The position numbers and the translations under genes were made by a program. From the NCBI RefSeq assembly GCF_002979555.1, contig NZ_PCOZ01000002.1, forward strand, positions 62,001 through 126,000: DNA of 64,000 nucleotides, written 5' to 3'. The notes below the pieces were generated by a model. It saw nothing but the letters and a program-made list of their open reading frames with translations, did no database searches and was not told the DNA's origin. Positions 40,950 to 50,276 of this stretch are shown in pieces (positions within the stretch are counted from its first letter, which is position 1; each line of letters begins with the position of its first letter). This DNA is from Pseudomonas sp. MYb60. GTDB lineage: Bacteria > Pseudomonadota > Gammaproteobacteria > Pseudomonadales > Pseudomonadaceae.

Positions 40950-41669
40950 ATGAGATTGTCCCGTTTTTTCACCGACACCCCGCTGAGCATTGGCGATCAC
41001 GAATTGCCCGAAGCCCAGGCACACTACATCAGCCGCGTATTGCGCATGGCCGAAGGTGACGCCGTGCAATTGTTCGACGGCTCCGGCCAGGAGTTTCTCG
41101 GCAGTCTGCTGGAGGTCGGCAAGAAACGCGTCACCGTGCAACTGACCGAAAGCTTTGCCGGCCAGGCCGAGTCGCTACTGCACATCCACCTCGGCCAGGG
41201 CCTGTCCCGGGGCGAGCGCATGGACTGGGCGATCCAGAAAGCCACAGAGCTGGGGGTCAACGCGATCACACCGATTTTCAGCGACCGCTGCGAAGTGCGC
41301 CTGAAAGACGAACGCGCCGACAAACGCCTGCTGCACTGGCGCCAGGTAGCGATCAGCGCGTGCGAGCAATGCGGGCGTTCAACGGTACCGGTGATTCACC
41401 CGCCGCTGCTGCTGGCGGAGTGGTTGAAGCAGACCGAAGCGGACTTGAAGCTGGTGCTGCACCCGGTGGCCGAGCCCATGGTCAGTCACGCCAAGCCTTC
41501 CAGCCTGGCGTTTCTGATCGGCCCTGAAGGCGGGCTGACCGACAACGAAGTCGACACCGCCCAAGCCGCCGGCTACCACGCCGCCCGCCTTGGTCCGCGC
41601 GTGTTGCGCACCGAGACAGCGCCGGTGGTAGCGTTGGCAGTCGCCCAACAGTTGTGGGGCGATTTCTAA
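40950..41669 (+). CDS. rsmE: 16S rRNA (uracil(1498)-N(3))-methyltransferase
   Basis: This 239-residue SPOUT-family methyltransferase modifies U1498 of 16S rRNA with SAM. The RsmE N-terminal PUA-like domain (HYISRVLRMAEGDAVQLFDGSGQEF) is followed by the knotted catalytic domain with KATELGVNAITPIFSDRCEV, LIGPEGGLTDNEVDTA and LGPRVLRTETAPVVAL. It probably shares the bioA transcript. A degraded REP copy lies after its stop. Confidence 0.95.
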   Translation: MRLSRFFTDTPLSIGDHELPEAQAHYISRVLRMAEGDAVQLFDGSGQEFLGSLLEVGKKRVTVQLTESFAGQAESLLHIHLGQGLSRGERMDWAIQKATELGVNAITPIFSDRCEVRLKDERADKRLLHWRQVAISACEQCGRSTVPVIHPPLLLAEWLKQTEADLKLVLHPVAEPMVSHAKPSSLAFLIGPEGGLTDNEVDTAQAAGYHAARLGPRVLRTETAPVVALAVAQQLWGDF

Positions 41670-41700
41670 CGCCCTTCCGCTGCAACCCCAATCGACACTG

Positions 41701-41724
41701 AGGGAGCTGGCTTGCCTGCTCCCA
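41701..41724. repeat. Single REP-like palindrome, second type
   Basis: GGGAGCTGGCTTGCCTGCTCCC keeps the AGCTGGCTTGCC core of the second REP type seen at 17960. It is a single copy between the convergent rsmE and a binding-protein gene. Confidence 0.55.
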
Positions 41725-41749
41725 CTTGTTGAATGGGGTGATGATTTCA

Positions 41750-42640
41750 TTACTCGACCGGGTCGCTCGTCGGCTCGGCAATGATCGCCTTCAACTCGCT
41801 GGTCATCGGGAATTCCAGGTTCAGCCCCTTGGGTGGAATCGGTGATTCAAACCAGCGCTGGTAGATCCCATTGATCTCTCCAGTGCGATACAGGTCGCCG
41901 AGCGTCTCGTTAACCACCGCCAGGAACTGCGGGTCATCCTTGCGCAGCATGCAGCTGTAGATTTCCCGCGACTGCTCCTGACCCACCACCACCCAGTTGT
42001 GCGGGTCGCGGGCCTTGGCGCGTTCGCCGTAGAGCAGCGCATCGTCCATGTAGAACGCCACTGCGCGGCCGGTCTCCAGCATCTTGAAGGCCTCGCCGTG
42101 ATCCTTGGCACTGATCACCGAGATGTTGGCCTTTTGCTCCACGTTGTAGCTTTTGAGATAACGCTCATTGGTGGTGCCAGCGGTGGTTACCACGGTCTTG
42201 CCGTTGAGATCACTAAAGCCTTGGACACCGCTGCCTTTGGCCGTCAGCAACTGGCCTTTCACGTAGATGAATCCGTAGGAAAACGCCACCTGCTTCTGCC
42301 GCTCGGCGGTCACCCCGGTGGAGCCGCATTCCAGGTCCACGGTGCCGTTCTGCACCAGCGGGATACGCGTCTGGGAGGTCACCAGGTTGTACTTCACCCG
42401 CAGGTTGGCCACCCCGGTTTTCTGCTGGATGCGCTCGACGATCTTGTTCGCCAGGTCCACCGAATAGCCCATGGGCTTGCCGCTGTGGTCGCCCACGTAG
42501 GAAAATGGCACCGACGCATCGCGGTAGCCCAGGGTGATGGACTTCGTGCTGGCGATCTTGCCCAACACGCCTTCCGTCGCATGGGCCTGAGCCCCCAACA
42601 GAAGCCCCAGGGTGCAGCCAGTCAACAGGATTTTTTTCAT
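41750..42640 (-). CDS. Amino-acid ABC transporter binding protein, GltI-like
   Basis: This 296-residue periplasmic protein has a signal peptide (LLTGCTLGLLLGAQAHA) and the glutamate/aspartate binding-protein pattern: GKIASTKSITLGYRDASVPFSYVG, GYSVDLANKIVERIQ, TSQTRIPLVQNGTVDLECGST and ERQKQVAFSYGF. Relatives bind acidic amino acids in type 3 ABC systems. No permease or ATPase gene adjoins. It lies 27 bases downstream of a D-amino acid dehydrogenase gene on the same strand, and the two look like an operon for uptake and oxidation of an amino acid. Confidence 0.88.
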   Translation of the reverse strand: MKKILLTGCTLGLLLGAQAHATEGVLGKIASTKSITLGYRDASVPFSYVGDHSGKPMGYSVDLANKIVERIQQKTGVANLRVKYNLVTSQTRIPLVQNGTVDLECGSTGVTAERQKQVAFSYGFIYVKGQLLTAKGSGVQGFSDLNGKTVVTTAGTTNERYLKSYNVEQKANISVISAKDHGEAFKMLETGRAVAFYMDDALLYGERAKARDPHNWVVVGQEQSREIYSCMLRKDDPQFLAVVNETLGDLYRTGEINGIYQRWFESPIPPKGLNLEFPMTSELKAIIAEPTSDPVE

Positions 42641-42667
42641 TGTTATGCTCCGTTGGTTGATGACGCT

Positions 42668-43891
42668 TCAAGCAGCGCGGGGCGACAGGCCCTGCATATC
42701 GATGGAAGGTGCGCGCTGGCCGATCAGCTCGGCCAACAGTTGGCCACTGCCGCAGGCCAGGGTAAAGCCGAGGGCGCCGTGGCCCAGGTTCAGCCACAGG
42801 TTGCGATACACACTGGCGCCGATCAACGGCACACCGGTGGGGGTCGCAGGCCGCATGCCGGCCCATTCCACGGCCTGGGCGTAGTCGCCAGCCGCAGGAA
42901 ATGTCTCCAGCGCCTGGCGCTTCATCAGCGCCAGGCGCTTGGGGTCAAGGCTGGCGTCGTAGCCGACGATGTCCACCATCGCGGCCACCCGCAGCTGCTC
43001 GCCGATGCGCGCGTAGACGATCTTGCGATCGTAATCGGTGATGCTCACGTTCGGCGCCTGATGCGGCGTGCTCACCGGCACGCTGAGGCTGTAGCCTTTG
43101 AGCGGGTACAACGGCAGCGACACGCCCAACTCGGCACTGCGATAGCCAGCCGCCAGGACCAACTGCTCGACCGGCATTACGTCATCCCCCAGCGCGATGG
43201 CCCGTACCGCACCGTCGAGGTGATGAATACCGGTAACCTGCCGCCCCAGTAAAAAGGTGCAACGCCCTGAAGACGCGAGGCGCGCCGCCAGGCGTTGGCA
43301 GAAGGCGTGACAGTCGGCCACTTCTTCATTGGGTGTGTAGATGCCGCCGACAAAACCATCCTGCGCCAGCGCCGGTTCAAGGCCCGCGCAATCTGCCGCC
43401 GTCAGCACCTGCTGCTGCACAAAATCGGTCACTTTGCTGCGCGCCCGCGCGAACGTGCCCGCGCTGCGAAAGGTCACCAACTTGCCGTTGCGGCGCCAGT
43501 CGAAGCCGTCGAGGTGATCGTCCTCGCGCCATTGCTGCAAGGTGTGCTGGCTCAAGGCGGCCAGGCGCAGCAAGTGGGCGGCATTGCGCTGGTTCACCGA
43601 GCCACGGCAGGCGCCGACGAAAGCCGCCATCCAGCGCCACTGCCGAGGGTCCAGCCGAGGGCGCAACTTGAGCGGCGACTCACCGCGCAGCAGCCAGCCA
43701 ATCGCTTGCAGCGGCACACCTGCATCGGCCAACGGCGCGACGTAGCGGTACGACAATTGCCCGCCATTGGCGAAGCTGGTTTCACTGCCCAGGCTGTCGC
43801 GCGCATCGATCACCGTCACCTCATGGCCGGCCCGCACCAACGCATAGGCGCTGGTCAACCCGATCACCCCACCGCCAATGATGCACACCAT
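42668..43891 (-). CDS. D-amino acid dehydrogenase (DadA-like)
   Basis: This 407-residue FAD enzyme begins with a Rossmann motif (CIIGGGVIGLTSAYALVRAGHEVTVIDA) and ends with the DAO-family stretch WAGMRPATPTGVPLIG...NLWLNLGHGALGFTLACGSGQLLAEL, the DadA pattern. Such enzymes oxidise D-amino acids to keto acids and pass electrons to the respiratory chain. Whether it is the main DadA is doubtful: no dadX racemase adjoins; instead a GltI-like binding protein and a divergent LysR regulator do. The ATG at 43891 is preferred to the longer frame, which lacks family similarity. Confidence 0.85.
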   Translation of the reverse strand: MVCIIGGGVIGLTSAYALVRAGHEVTVIDARDSLGSETSFANGGQLSYRYVAPLADAGVPLQAIGWLLRGESPLKLRPRLDPRQWRWMAAFVGACRGSVNQRNAAHLLRLAALSQHTLQQWREDDHLDGFDWRRNGKLVTFRSAGTFARARSKVTDFVQQQVLTAADCAGLEPALAQDGFVGGIYTPNEEVADCHAFCQRLAARLASSGRCTFLLGRQVTGIHHLDGAVRAIALGDDVMPVEQLVLAAGYRSAELGVSLPLYPLKGYSLSVPVSTPHQAPNVSITDYDRKIVYARIGEQLRVAAMVDIVGYDASLDPKRLALMKRQALETFPAAGDYAQAVEWAGMRPATPTGVPLIGASVYRNLWLNLGHGALGFTLACGSGQLLAELIGQRAPSIDMQGLSPRAA

Positions 43892-43998
43892 CGCCGCCAC
43901 CGCCGTTCCATTGAGAGGGCTCCAGCCTAGGGGCAGGTGACAGGCCGACGACAATGAATAAAGATGGCTCACCCATAAACAAAGGTTATGGACTTGCC

Positions 43999-44901
43999 AT
44001 GCGCTTGCGTCATATCGAAATCTTCCAGGCCATTCGCCAGACCGGCTCCATCAGCGCTGCGGCGCAGTTGCTGCACGTCTCCCAGCCGGCAGTGACCAAA
44101 GTGTTGCAGCATGCCGAGTTACAGCTGGGCTTTCCGCTGTTCCTGCGGGTGCGCGGCAAATTGCAGCCCACGCCGGAAGCCCTGGCGCTGGAAAGCGAAG
44201 TCGAGAAAGTGACCGAGAGCCTGCAAGGTGTGCGGCGCCTGGCCAAGAGTTTGCGCCGCGCGCCGGGCCAAAGCGTGCGCATCGGCGCGATCCCGGCCCT
44301 GGCGTTGTCGCTGCTGCCGCCGGCGATCCTGGAGTGGAAACGCGATTACCCGGACATGGCCTGCGAGCTCTCCAGCGATCACAGCCGCGAGCTGGTGCAC
44401 AAACTGTTGATGCGCGAGATCGACCTCGCACTGACCCTCAGCCTCTCCGGCCACCCGGGCTTGACCACCCAAGTGCTGGCCGACGGCGTGCTGGTGGCGC
44501 TAGCCTCGAAGGGTTATTGGCCCGACCCGGACCTGAGCAAGCCCTTGGCCCTGAGCGAGCTGGCGGGCGCGCCATTGATCGGCCTCTCCAGCGCCGACCC
44601 CTTGGCCGCCAAGCTCGACAGCTACCTGGAAAACGTCGACCCTGCGCCCCGAGTGACCATCAGCGTACAAACCTACTCCCTGGCTCGTGCGATGGTGGAG
44701 TCCGGCGCCGGCCTCACAGTGATCGACCCCTTCACCGCCCTCGGCGCCTCGACAGCCACCACGTGCATTCGCACGCTCACGCCGCCACTGCCAATCACCC
44801 TGTACGCCCTGACCCGCGCGGACGAGCCACCGCCGCATATGCTTGCAACGTTGCTGCAAATCCTCGGGCAGCGCGCACGAGAGCTGCTGGAGCGTTTATA
44901 G
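43999..44901 (+). CDS. LysR-family transcriptional regulator
   Basis: This 300-residue protein has a LysR winged helix (MRLRHIEIFQAIRQTGSISAAAQLLHVSQPAVTKVLQHAE) and a periplasmic-binding-like effector domain (from about residue 90). It is divergent from the DadA-like gene with a 107-base gap, so it most likely controls the dadA-like/binding-protein pair in response to an amino acid. The start at 43999 matches the LysR N-terminus and follows AAAGGTTATGGA. A REP-like pair follows. Confidence 0.9.
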   Translation: MRLRHIEIFQAIRQTGSISAAAQLLHVSQPAVTKVLQHAELQLGFPLFLRVRGKLQPTPEALALESEVEKVTESLQGVRRLAKSLRRAPGQSVRIGAIPALALSLLPPAILEWKRDYPDMACELSSDHSRELVHKLLMREIDLALTLSLSGHPGLTTQVLADGVLVALASKGYWPDPDLSKPLALSELAGAPLIGLSSADPLAAKLDSYLENVDPAPRVTISVQTYSLARAMVESGAGLTVIDPFTALGASTATTCIRTLTPPLPITLYALTRADEPPPHMLATLLQILGQRARELLERL

Positions 44902-44980
44902 GCGGGAGCTGGCTTGCCTGCGATAGCATCGCCTCGGTTCTGCAGAAACATCGAGTCGCTTGCCTCGCAGGCAAGCCACA
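44902..44980. repeat. REP-like inverted pair, second type, diverged
   Basis: GGGAGCTGGCTTGCCTGCGAT on the left and TCGCAGGCAAGCCACAC on the right oppose each other about 40 bases apart. The right copy lacks the distal arm. It lies between the LysR gene and the convergent hemolysin III family gene. Confidence 0.6.
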
Positions 44981-44985
44981 CAGGG

Positions 44986-45603
44986 TTACAGCACGTAATG
45001 CATGACTGCCACAAAGTGCAGCAAACTCCCGCCGATCACAAACAAATGCCAGATCCCGTGGGAATGCCGCAACCGATCTTCCAGTGCGAAGAAGATGATG
45101 CCCACGGTATACAGGACCCCGCCGGCCGCCAGCCAGGTGAACCCGGCGGTGCCCAGCGCAGCCATCAGCGGCTTGACCGCCACCAGCACGATCCAACCCA
45201 TCACCGCATAGATCACGATGGACAGGATGCGCGCCTCGGAACGCGGTTTGATTTCCTGCAATATGCCGATCACCGCCAGCCCCCACACGATCCCGAACAG
45301 CGTCCAGCCCCAAGGCCCGCGCAGGCTCACCAGGCAAAACGGCGTGTAGCTGCCGGCGATCAGCAGGTAGATTGAAAAGTGGTCGACCTTCTGCATGATC
45401 TCTTTTCGGCGCCCACGCACGCTGTGGTACACCGTGGACGCGCTGTACAGCACCAGCAGCGTAAAACCATAAATCGCCACGCTGACGATCTTCCAGGGGC
45501 TGCCATCCAGGCTCGCCACCACCAGCATCCACACCGCGCCCGCAAAGGCTGCGACGGCCCCGAGCAAGTGGCTCCAGGCGTTGAATCGTTCCCCGTGGTA
45601 CAT
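44986..45603 (-). CDS. Hemolysin III / TrhA family membrane protein
   Basis: This 205-residue protein has seven predicted transmembrane helices and the hemolysin III/YqfA (PAQR-like) pattern: MYHGERFNAWSHLLGAVAAF at the start, LYSASTVYHSV, DHFSIYLLIAGSYTPF, and the C-terminal SHGIWHLFVIGGSLLHFVAVMHYV. Conserved His, Ser and Asp would bind zinc as in PAQR proteins. The bacterial role is thought to be in membrane lipid homeostasis. AGGAGG followed by GAGGAAAG supports the ATG at 45603 over one nine codons upstream. It is divergent from mdcR. Confidence 0.88.
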   Translation of the reverse strand: MYHGERFNAWSHLLGAVAAFAGAVWMLVVASLDGSPWKIVSVAIYGFTLLVLYSASTVYHSVRGRRKEIMQKVDHFSIYLLIAGSYTPFCLVSLRGPWGWTLFGIVWGLAVIGILQEIKPRSEARILSIVIYAVMGWIVLVAVKPLMAALGTAGFTWLAAGGVLYTVGIIFFALEDRLRHSHGIWHLFVIGGSLLHFVAVMHYVL

Positions 45604-45748
45604 CTTTCCTCGACCTCCTGTGTCCGACATGGGCGGGCGGGTAAGCGTCCCGCCTTGCGCATAAGAGTGCAAGGGGCTTATGACGTTCCGAGGACGCCGG
45701 GCGGTTTTGCGGGCACAATCGACAGCCTTCGAACAAGAGCCCACGGCC

Positions 45749-46669
45749 ATGCTGATCGACGAAGAGTTCACCCTCAAGAAGCTCGAAATCTTCCTGGCGT
45801 TCATGCGCACCGGTAACCTGGGCCGCGCTGCCGCCGAGTTGCAAACCAGTAACGTCAGCGTGCACCGCGCCATTCATTCTCTGGAAAACGCGCTGCGCTG
45901 CCCGCTGTTCAAACACGAAGGGCGCAACCTCACGCCGCTGGAAAGCGCCTACGTGTTGGAAGAACGCGCGCAGAAGCTGGTGGCTGATGTGGTCGACAGT
46001 GTACGCCTCACCCGCGAAGCGGCCGGCTTCTCCGCCGAACGCTTCAAGCTCGGCTCGCTGTATTCGCTCACGGTAAAGACCGTACCGCAGTTGATCATGG
46101 GCCTGAAGATCCGCCGCAGCGAGCTCAACATCGACCTCATCCTGGGCTCCAACTTCGACCTGCTCTACAAGCTCAAGAACATGGAGGTGGACGCGATCCT
46201 CATCTCCCTCGACGAGCACGCCAACGACCCGGACTGCGAACAGATTGCCTTGTTCTCCGATGACATCTTCCTCGCCACACCGGCGGATTCACCGTTTGAC
46301 CGCGATCAGCAAATTGATCTGGCGGACGTACGCGACGCGACCTTCATCACCCTCACCCAGGGCTTCGCCACTCACCAGGATGGCAATCGCGTGTTCAAGC
46401 AGGCGGGGTTCGAGCCGAAGGTGGCGATGCAGGTGAACGACATTTTCACGCTGCTGAGCATGGTCAGCTCAGGCGTGGGCTATGCGCTGCTGCCGGGCAG
46501 GATCGCGGCGGTGTATGAGAACCGCGTGAAGTTGATACCGCTGCAACCCAGGTATCGGTTGCAGCAGCACATTGGCGTGGTGTTCTTGAAGGCCAAGGAG
46601 CGTGATCCCAACTTGCTGGCGTTGTTGGCGGAGTGCCGGATGTATGCCAATCGGCAGGTGCAAGCCTGA
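45749..46669 (+). CDS. mdcR: LysR-family regulator of malonate utilisation, MdcR-like
   Basis: This 306-residue LysR protein has its winged helix at the N-terminus (LKKLEIFLAFMRTGNLGRAAAELQTSNVSVHRAIHSLENAL), whose SNVSVHRA recognition stretch is typical of MdcR, followed by an effector domain. MdcR activates mdc expression with malonate. It is convergent with the far end of the mdc-mad operon, the position seen in other pseudomonads. A TTGATTGA-type palindrome upstream of mdcA is a possible target. The ATG at 45749 is used; the upstream frame extends 23 codons without family similarity. Confidence 0.88.
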   Translation: MLIDEEFTLKKLEIFLAFMRTGNLGRAAAELQTSNVSVHRAIHSLENALRCPLFKHEGRNLTPLESAYVLEERAQKLVADVVDSVRLTREAAGFSAERFKLGSLYSLTVKTVPQLIMGLKIRRSELNIDLILGSNFDLLYKLKNMEVDAILISLDEHANDPDCEQIALFSDDIFLATPADSPFDRDQQIDLADVRDATFITLTQGFATHQDGNRVFKQAGFEPKVAMQVNDIFTLLSMVSSGVGYALLPGRIAAVYENRVKLIPLQPRYRLQQHIGVVFLKAKERDPNLLALLAECRMYANRQVQA

Positions 46670-46677
46670 CACACCGC

Positions 46678-46768
46678 CATCGGGGGCAAGCCCCCTCCCA
46701 CACTGGATACGATTCCACGCCTGCATTTGGAATGCAGTCAAATGTGGGAGGGGCTTGCCCCCGATAGC
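46678..46768. repeat. Inverted REP pair between convergent genes
   Basis: CATCGGGGGCAAGCCCCCTC on the left faces GTGGGAGGGGCTTGCCCCCG on the right, with 40 bases between, including TGCATTTGGAATGCA as a smaller palindrome. It separates mdcR from madM and may act as a two-way terminator. Confidence 0.85.
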
Positions 46769-46790
46769 GTCAGACCAAGCACCGCGAAAA

Positions 46791-47555
46791 CTAACCGACC
46801 AACCCGCGCACGATGAAATAGAGCAACGAAGGCCCGAGCAAGCAACCCAACCCGGTATGGAACGTCGCCGTCAGCGCGCCATACGGCACCAACCGCCGAT
46901 CCGTCGCAGCCAAGCCAGCAGTCACGCCGCTCACCGTGCCGGCCAACCCGCCAAACACCATCGCCGAACGCGGGTTATCCAGGCCCATCCAGCGCGCAGC
47001 GACCGGTGTGCCGACCATCACCAGGATCGCCTTGATCAACCCGGTGGCAATGGACAGCGCCATCACGTCCGACGTCGCGCCGATGGCTGCGCCGGTCACG
47101 GGGCCGACGATGTAGGTCACGGCGCCGGCACCGATGGTGGTCATGCTGATTGCATCGCGATAACCGAACGCCCAGGCCATGCACGCGCCGACGATAAACG
47201 GCAGGATCGTGCCCAGCAGCAGCGCAATCACGCCAATCATGCCGGCCTTGCGCGCCTCGGTGGCTTGCACTTCGAACGCCGTGGCGACAATGGCGAAGTC
47301 GCGCAACATCGCGCCGCCCATCAGGCCGATGCCGGAGAACAGCGCCAGGTCTGCCAGGCCTTTCTGGCCTCCCGTCACGGTGCCGCCGACCCAGGCCAAT
47401 ACCAGGCCGATAACGATCGCAATCGCCGAACCGTGGATGCGCCCGAAGGTCAGGCGTTTGGACAGCACCACGGAAATCCACATGACCACGCCCACGAAGG
47501 CAAACGCGGTGATCAGGCCGTTATGTTCCAAACCTTTTTCGATGAGCGCCCACAT
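46791..47555 (-). CDS. madM: Malonate transporter subunit MadM
   Basis: This 254-residue inner membrane protein has about eight hydrophobic segments and matches MadM, the larger half of the Na+-dependent malonate importer MadLM (MWALIEKGLEHNGLITAFAFVG at the start; GAVTYIVGPVTGAAIGATSDVMALSIATG in the middle). GGGAGG lies 7 bases before the ATG at 47555. It is the last gene of the operon and follows madL with a one-base gap. Confidence 0.93.
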   Translation of the reverse strand: MWALIEKGLEHNGLITAFAFVGVVMWISVVLSKRLTFGRIHGSAIAIVIGLVLAWVGGTVTGGQKGLADLALFSGIGLMGGAMLRDFAIVATAFEVQATEARKAGMIGVIALLLGTILPFIVGACMAWAFGYRDAISMTTIGAGAVTYIVGPVTGAAIGATSDVMALSIATGLIKAILVMVGTPVAARWMGLDNPRSAMVFGGLAGTVSGVTAGLAATDRRLVPYGALTATFHTGLGCLLGPSLLYFIVRGLVG

Positions 47556-47556
47556 A

Positions 47557-47961
47557 TCAGCGACCTCCCACTGGGGCAATCAGCGGCTCTTCATCGGGCA
47601 ACGGTTCACCCCTGTGAGTGCGGCTGATCAGGGCGATGGTGCAACCACACACGACCACCGAACCAATCGCGGCGAGCACCGCCACCGGGCCACCGTGCAG
47701 CGCGGTTACCACGTTCTGCTGCGCAGCCATGGCGACCACCACGGGAATGTACATCGCACCCCAGAAGCCCACACCCATTTCGCATTCCTTGGTCATGCCG
47801 CCGCGCTTTTGCATCCACAGCCGCGCGCAGATCAGCAGGATCATCGCGATCCCCACCCCGCCCACGTTGGACTTTACGCCCAGCAACACACCGAGCATGT
47901 CGCCCATGATCACGCCCGCGAGCGTGCAGATCGCTAGCAATGCCACACCGTAAATTATCAT
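47557..47961 (-). CDS. madL: Malonate transporter subunit MadL
   Basis: This 134-residue membrane protein with four helices (MIIYGVALLAICTLAGVIMGDMLGVLLGVKSNVGGVG at the start) is the small half of MadLM. The open frame extends upstream by 44 codons of non-coding quality; the ATG at 47961 starts the first helix. It is 67 bases downstream of mdcH and immediately before madM. Confidence 0.93.
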   Translation of the reverse strand: MIIYGVALLAICTLAGVIMGDMLGVLLGVKSNVGGVGIAMILLICARLWMQKRGGMTKECEMGVGFWGAMYIPVVVAMAAQQNVVTALHGGPVAVLAAIGSVVVCGCTIALISRTHRGEPLPDEEPLIAPVGGR

Positions 47962-48028
47962 TGTTGTTGTCCTCAAAGTGCTCGATCGAAATTGTTGTTT
48001 TTGTGCTTCGAAAGCCTTGGGTGAAGCT

Positions 48029-48928
48029 CTATCGGTGGCGGTTTTCCTCCTCTTGCAGCAGGGCCTGCAAGGTATCCAGGCGTGCGCCTTCACAGGCGAT
48101 CACCGTGCCGTGTTCAAACACCCGGCGTGACAGGCCGGTGAGCACGGCGCCGGGTGGCAGTTCGATCTGCAGGCGCACACCGCGCTCGTAGGCGCTTTGC
48201 ACGGTGCCGCGCCAGTCGACGATGCGGCACATGTTGAAGGCCAGGTCGTCGCGCAATTGTTCAGGGTTGTGGATCGGCCGCGCACGGGTGCTGCTCAGGT
48301 AGGTGATACGCGGCGCCTTGAGCGAGACGAAGGCTTGCGCCAGCGCCTGGGCCGGTTGCTCCAGCAATGCGCAGTGGGACGGCACGCTGACGGCCAGGCG
48401 CTTGGCGATGCCATTGCCCTTGATGCGGTGGGCGATGAGCTTCATGGCCTGATCGCTGCCGGCGATCACGGTCTGGTTGTCGGCGTTGATATTGGCCAGG
48501 TACACCGGAGTTTCGGGGCTGTGGATTTCGGCCAGTAGGCTTTCGACGGTGGATAACTCCGGGCCGATGATCGCGGTCATACCGTAGCCCTGTGGATAAG
48601 CATTTTGCATCAGCTCGCCGCGCAGACTGACCAGTTTGACGGCGTCGGCGAAATCCAGCGCACCGGCAATCACTGCCGCCGGGTAGGCACCGATGGACAA
48701 TCCCGCGACGTAATCCGGGCGGTGTTGCAGCAGGCGGGCGTGGGCCACGCCGGCGATCAACAGGCAAAGCTGTACGGCGCGGGTGCTCGCCAGGGCGTGC
48801 GCCGAATCCAACGCGCGAACGTCTTCACCCAAGGCATCGCTGGCGTGTTCCAACACATCGGCCGGCAACGCCTGGAGCATGCCCGGCCGCTGGGCGCCCT
48901 GCCCCGGGAACACCAGAAGGCTGCTCAT
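48029..48928 (-). CDS. mdcH: Malonate decarboxylase subunit epsilon (malonyl-CoA:ACP transacylase type)
   Basis: This 299-residue acyltransferase starts with LLVFPGQGAQRPGM and has the nucleophile-Ser motif GLSIGAYPAAV near residue 83, where FabD has GHSLG. MdcH loads the malonyl group onto the acyl carrier subunit MdcC to start the decarboxylation cycle. Its ATG overlaps the mdcG stop (ATGA at 48925-48928), which selects this start over one five codons upstream. Confidence 0.93.
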   Translation of the reverse strand: MSSLLVFPGQGAQRPGMLQALPADVLEHASDALGEDVRALDSAHALASTRAVQLCLLIAGVAHARLLQHRPDYVAGLSIGAYPAAVIAGALDFADAVKLVSLRGELMQNAYPQGYGMTAIIGPELSTVESLLAEIHSPETPVYLANINADNQTVIAGSDQAMKLIAHRIKGNGIAKRLAVSVPSHCALLEQPAQALAQAFVSLKAPRITYLSSTRARPIHNPEQLRDDLAFNMCRIVDWRGTVQSAYERGVRLQIELPPGAVLTGLSRRVFEHGTVIACEGARLDTLQALLQEEENRHR

Positions 48929-49509
48929 GCCACCGCCTGCCAAGGATCAACAACGAGGTGCGCACCGCTGGCGGTTTTCAATAGCACCCGCCGCGATGGA
49001 CCGGCCCATTCGCGCAGGGCGATAGCGCCGAAAGGGGTTTGCAGTTGCATATCCACGGCGCACGCGGCTTTGTCCAAGGTTGCCAGCAAGTCGCGTGAAT
49101 CGTTGCGATCCAGCGGCCCGGGCGTGTGCAGAATCAGGTCCAGATCGCTCTGGGCGTGCAGCGCTTCGATGCCCGTTGCCAGCTCAAAACCCGCGCTGCC
49201 GGTGACGCCCCAGTTCAATGCCGCCAGCACTGGGCGCAACTGTTCGAGTGCCTGCAAAGCCGGTAGATCGCGCATCGAGACCACGTCACGCAGCGCTTGC
49301 GGTATGACTCGCCGCTGCACAGCGGCAATCGGCATTTGGACGGCTAAACGCTGCTCGCGAAAACGCCCGCGCACGCCCACCGCGACCTGGCCCGGCGCGA
49401 CGATTGCGCGTCGCACCACCACCGTGCCAATCGCCTCCACCGCCCACGCCGGAGCGTCAGCAGGCAGATGCGCCGGGGTCATGCCCCAGAGCAGGTCGTG
49501 GGCGTTCAC
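48925..49509 (-). CDS. mdcG: Malonate decarboxylase holo-ACP synthase (phosphoribosyl-dephospho-CoA transferase)
   Basis: This 194-residue protein moves the phosphoribosyl-dephospho-CoA prosthetic group onto MdcC. The nucleotidyltransferase-like motif SDLDLILHTPGP with paired Asp is visible near residue 119. A GTG at 49507-49509 overlaps the mdcE stop (GTGA) and gives the expected size and N-terminus (MNAHDLLWGM); the ORF is open further upstream but that part lies inside mdcE. Confidence 0.9.
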   Translation of the reverse strand: MNAHDLLWGMTPAHLPADAPAWAVEAIGTVVVRRAIVAPGQVAVGVRGRFREQRLAVQMPIAAVQRRVIPQALRDVVSMRDLPALQALEQLRPVLAALNWGVTGSAGFELATGIEALHAQSDLDLILHTPGPLDRNDSRDLLATLDKAACAVDMQLQTPFGAIALREWAGPSRRVLLKTASGAHLVVDPWQAVA

Positions 49510-50276
49510 CACTGTTCCCGCAGCAGTTGGCGCACATGGCTGGAAGCGGCGCGATGGGTCGCACCCAGGCGGCTGCTCAAGTCGGTGCTGCCAATATCCT
49601 TGATCGCACTGACCAGGCAATCGCTGACCCGCGCCACATCCTCCGGCGTGGGTTGTTCAATCTGGCTCACCGACAAGGTTTCCCACAACAAGCCCAGGCT
49701 GGCGTAGCTGTCGATGTCATAGGCCATGGGCGGCACGCTGGCGGCCAGGGCTTCCAATTCTTCGACGCTGCGCAGGGTCACCCGCGCGGCGGAGGCTTTG
49801 CCCATGGCATGCACCATCACGCCGGGGTCGCGCAGGGCGATCAGGCGGTTGGCTTGATACCCATGCGCGAGAAACGCGCCAGACATCGCCTTGCCGACCA
49901 ACAGGGCGATCACCGGGTGCCCGGCCAGTCGAGCACGGGCGTAGCTGTCGGCGGCGGCGGCCAGTGCCTGGTGGATACCGAGTGCTTCTTCGCGACGGCC
50001 ATAGGCTTGGCTCGGCACATCGACGATGGCGATGATCGGGCGCTTGTCGCCACGGGCGATGGCTTCATCGACGGCTTTCGCCAGACCCCAACCTTCCAGC
50101 AGGCCGACTTCGCCATGGCGTGCGCGGGGGAAGCGGTTTTGCGCGTCGGTGACCACGGCGATATAGCGCACGGGCTGTTCACCCAGCACACCATCAGCGG
50201 CCTTCAGCGAGTTTGGCAAACCCTCAACGGCTGTCGCTCCGCCGCTCAACGCATTGAACCACTGCAAACCTCTCAT
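49506..50276 (-). CDS. mdcE: Malonate decarboxylase subunit gamma
   Basis: This 256-residue protein belongs to the carboxyltransferase-like (crotonase fold) subunits. Segments such as RPIIAIVDVPSQAYGRREEALGIHQALAAAADSYARAR and GKAMSGAFLAHGYQANRLIAL match MdcE. With MdcD it forms the malonyl-S-ACP decarboxylase, yielding acetyl-S-ACP and CO2. Its ATG overlaps the mdcD stop (ATGA). Confidence 0.93.
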   Translation of the reverse strand: MRGLQWFNALSGGATAVEGLPNSLKAADGVLGEQPVRYIAVVTDAQNRFPRARHGEVGLLEGWGLAKAVDEAIARGDKRPIIAIVDVPSQAYGRREEALGIHQALAAAADSYARARLAGHPVIALLVGKAMSGAFLAHGYQANRLIALRDPGVMVHAMGKASAARVTLRSVEELEALAASVPPMAYDIDSYASLGLLWETLSVSQIEQPTPEDVARVSDCLVSAIKDIGSTDLSSRLGATHRAASSHVRQLLREQW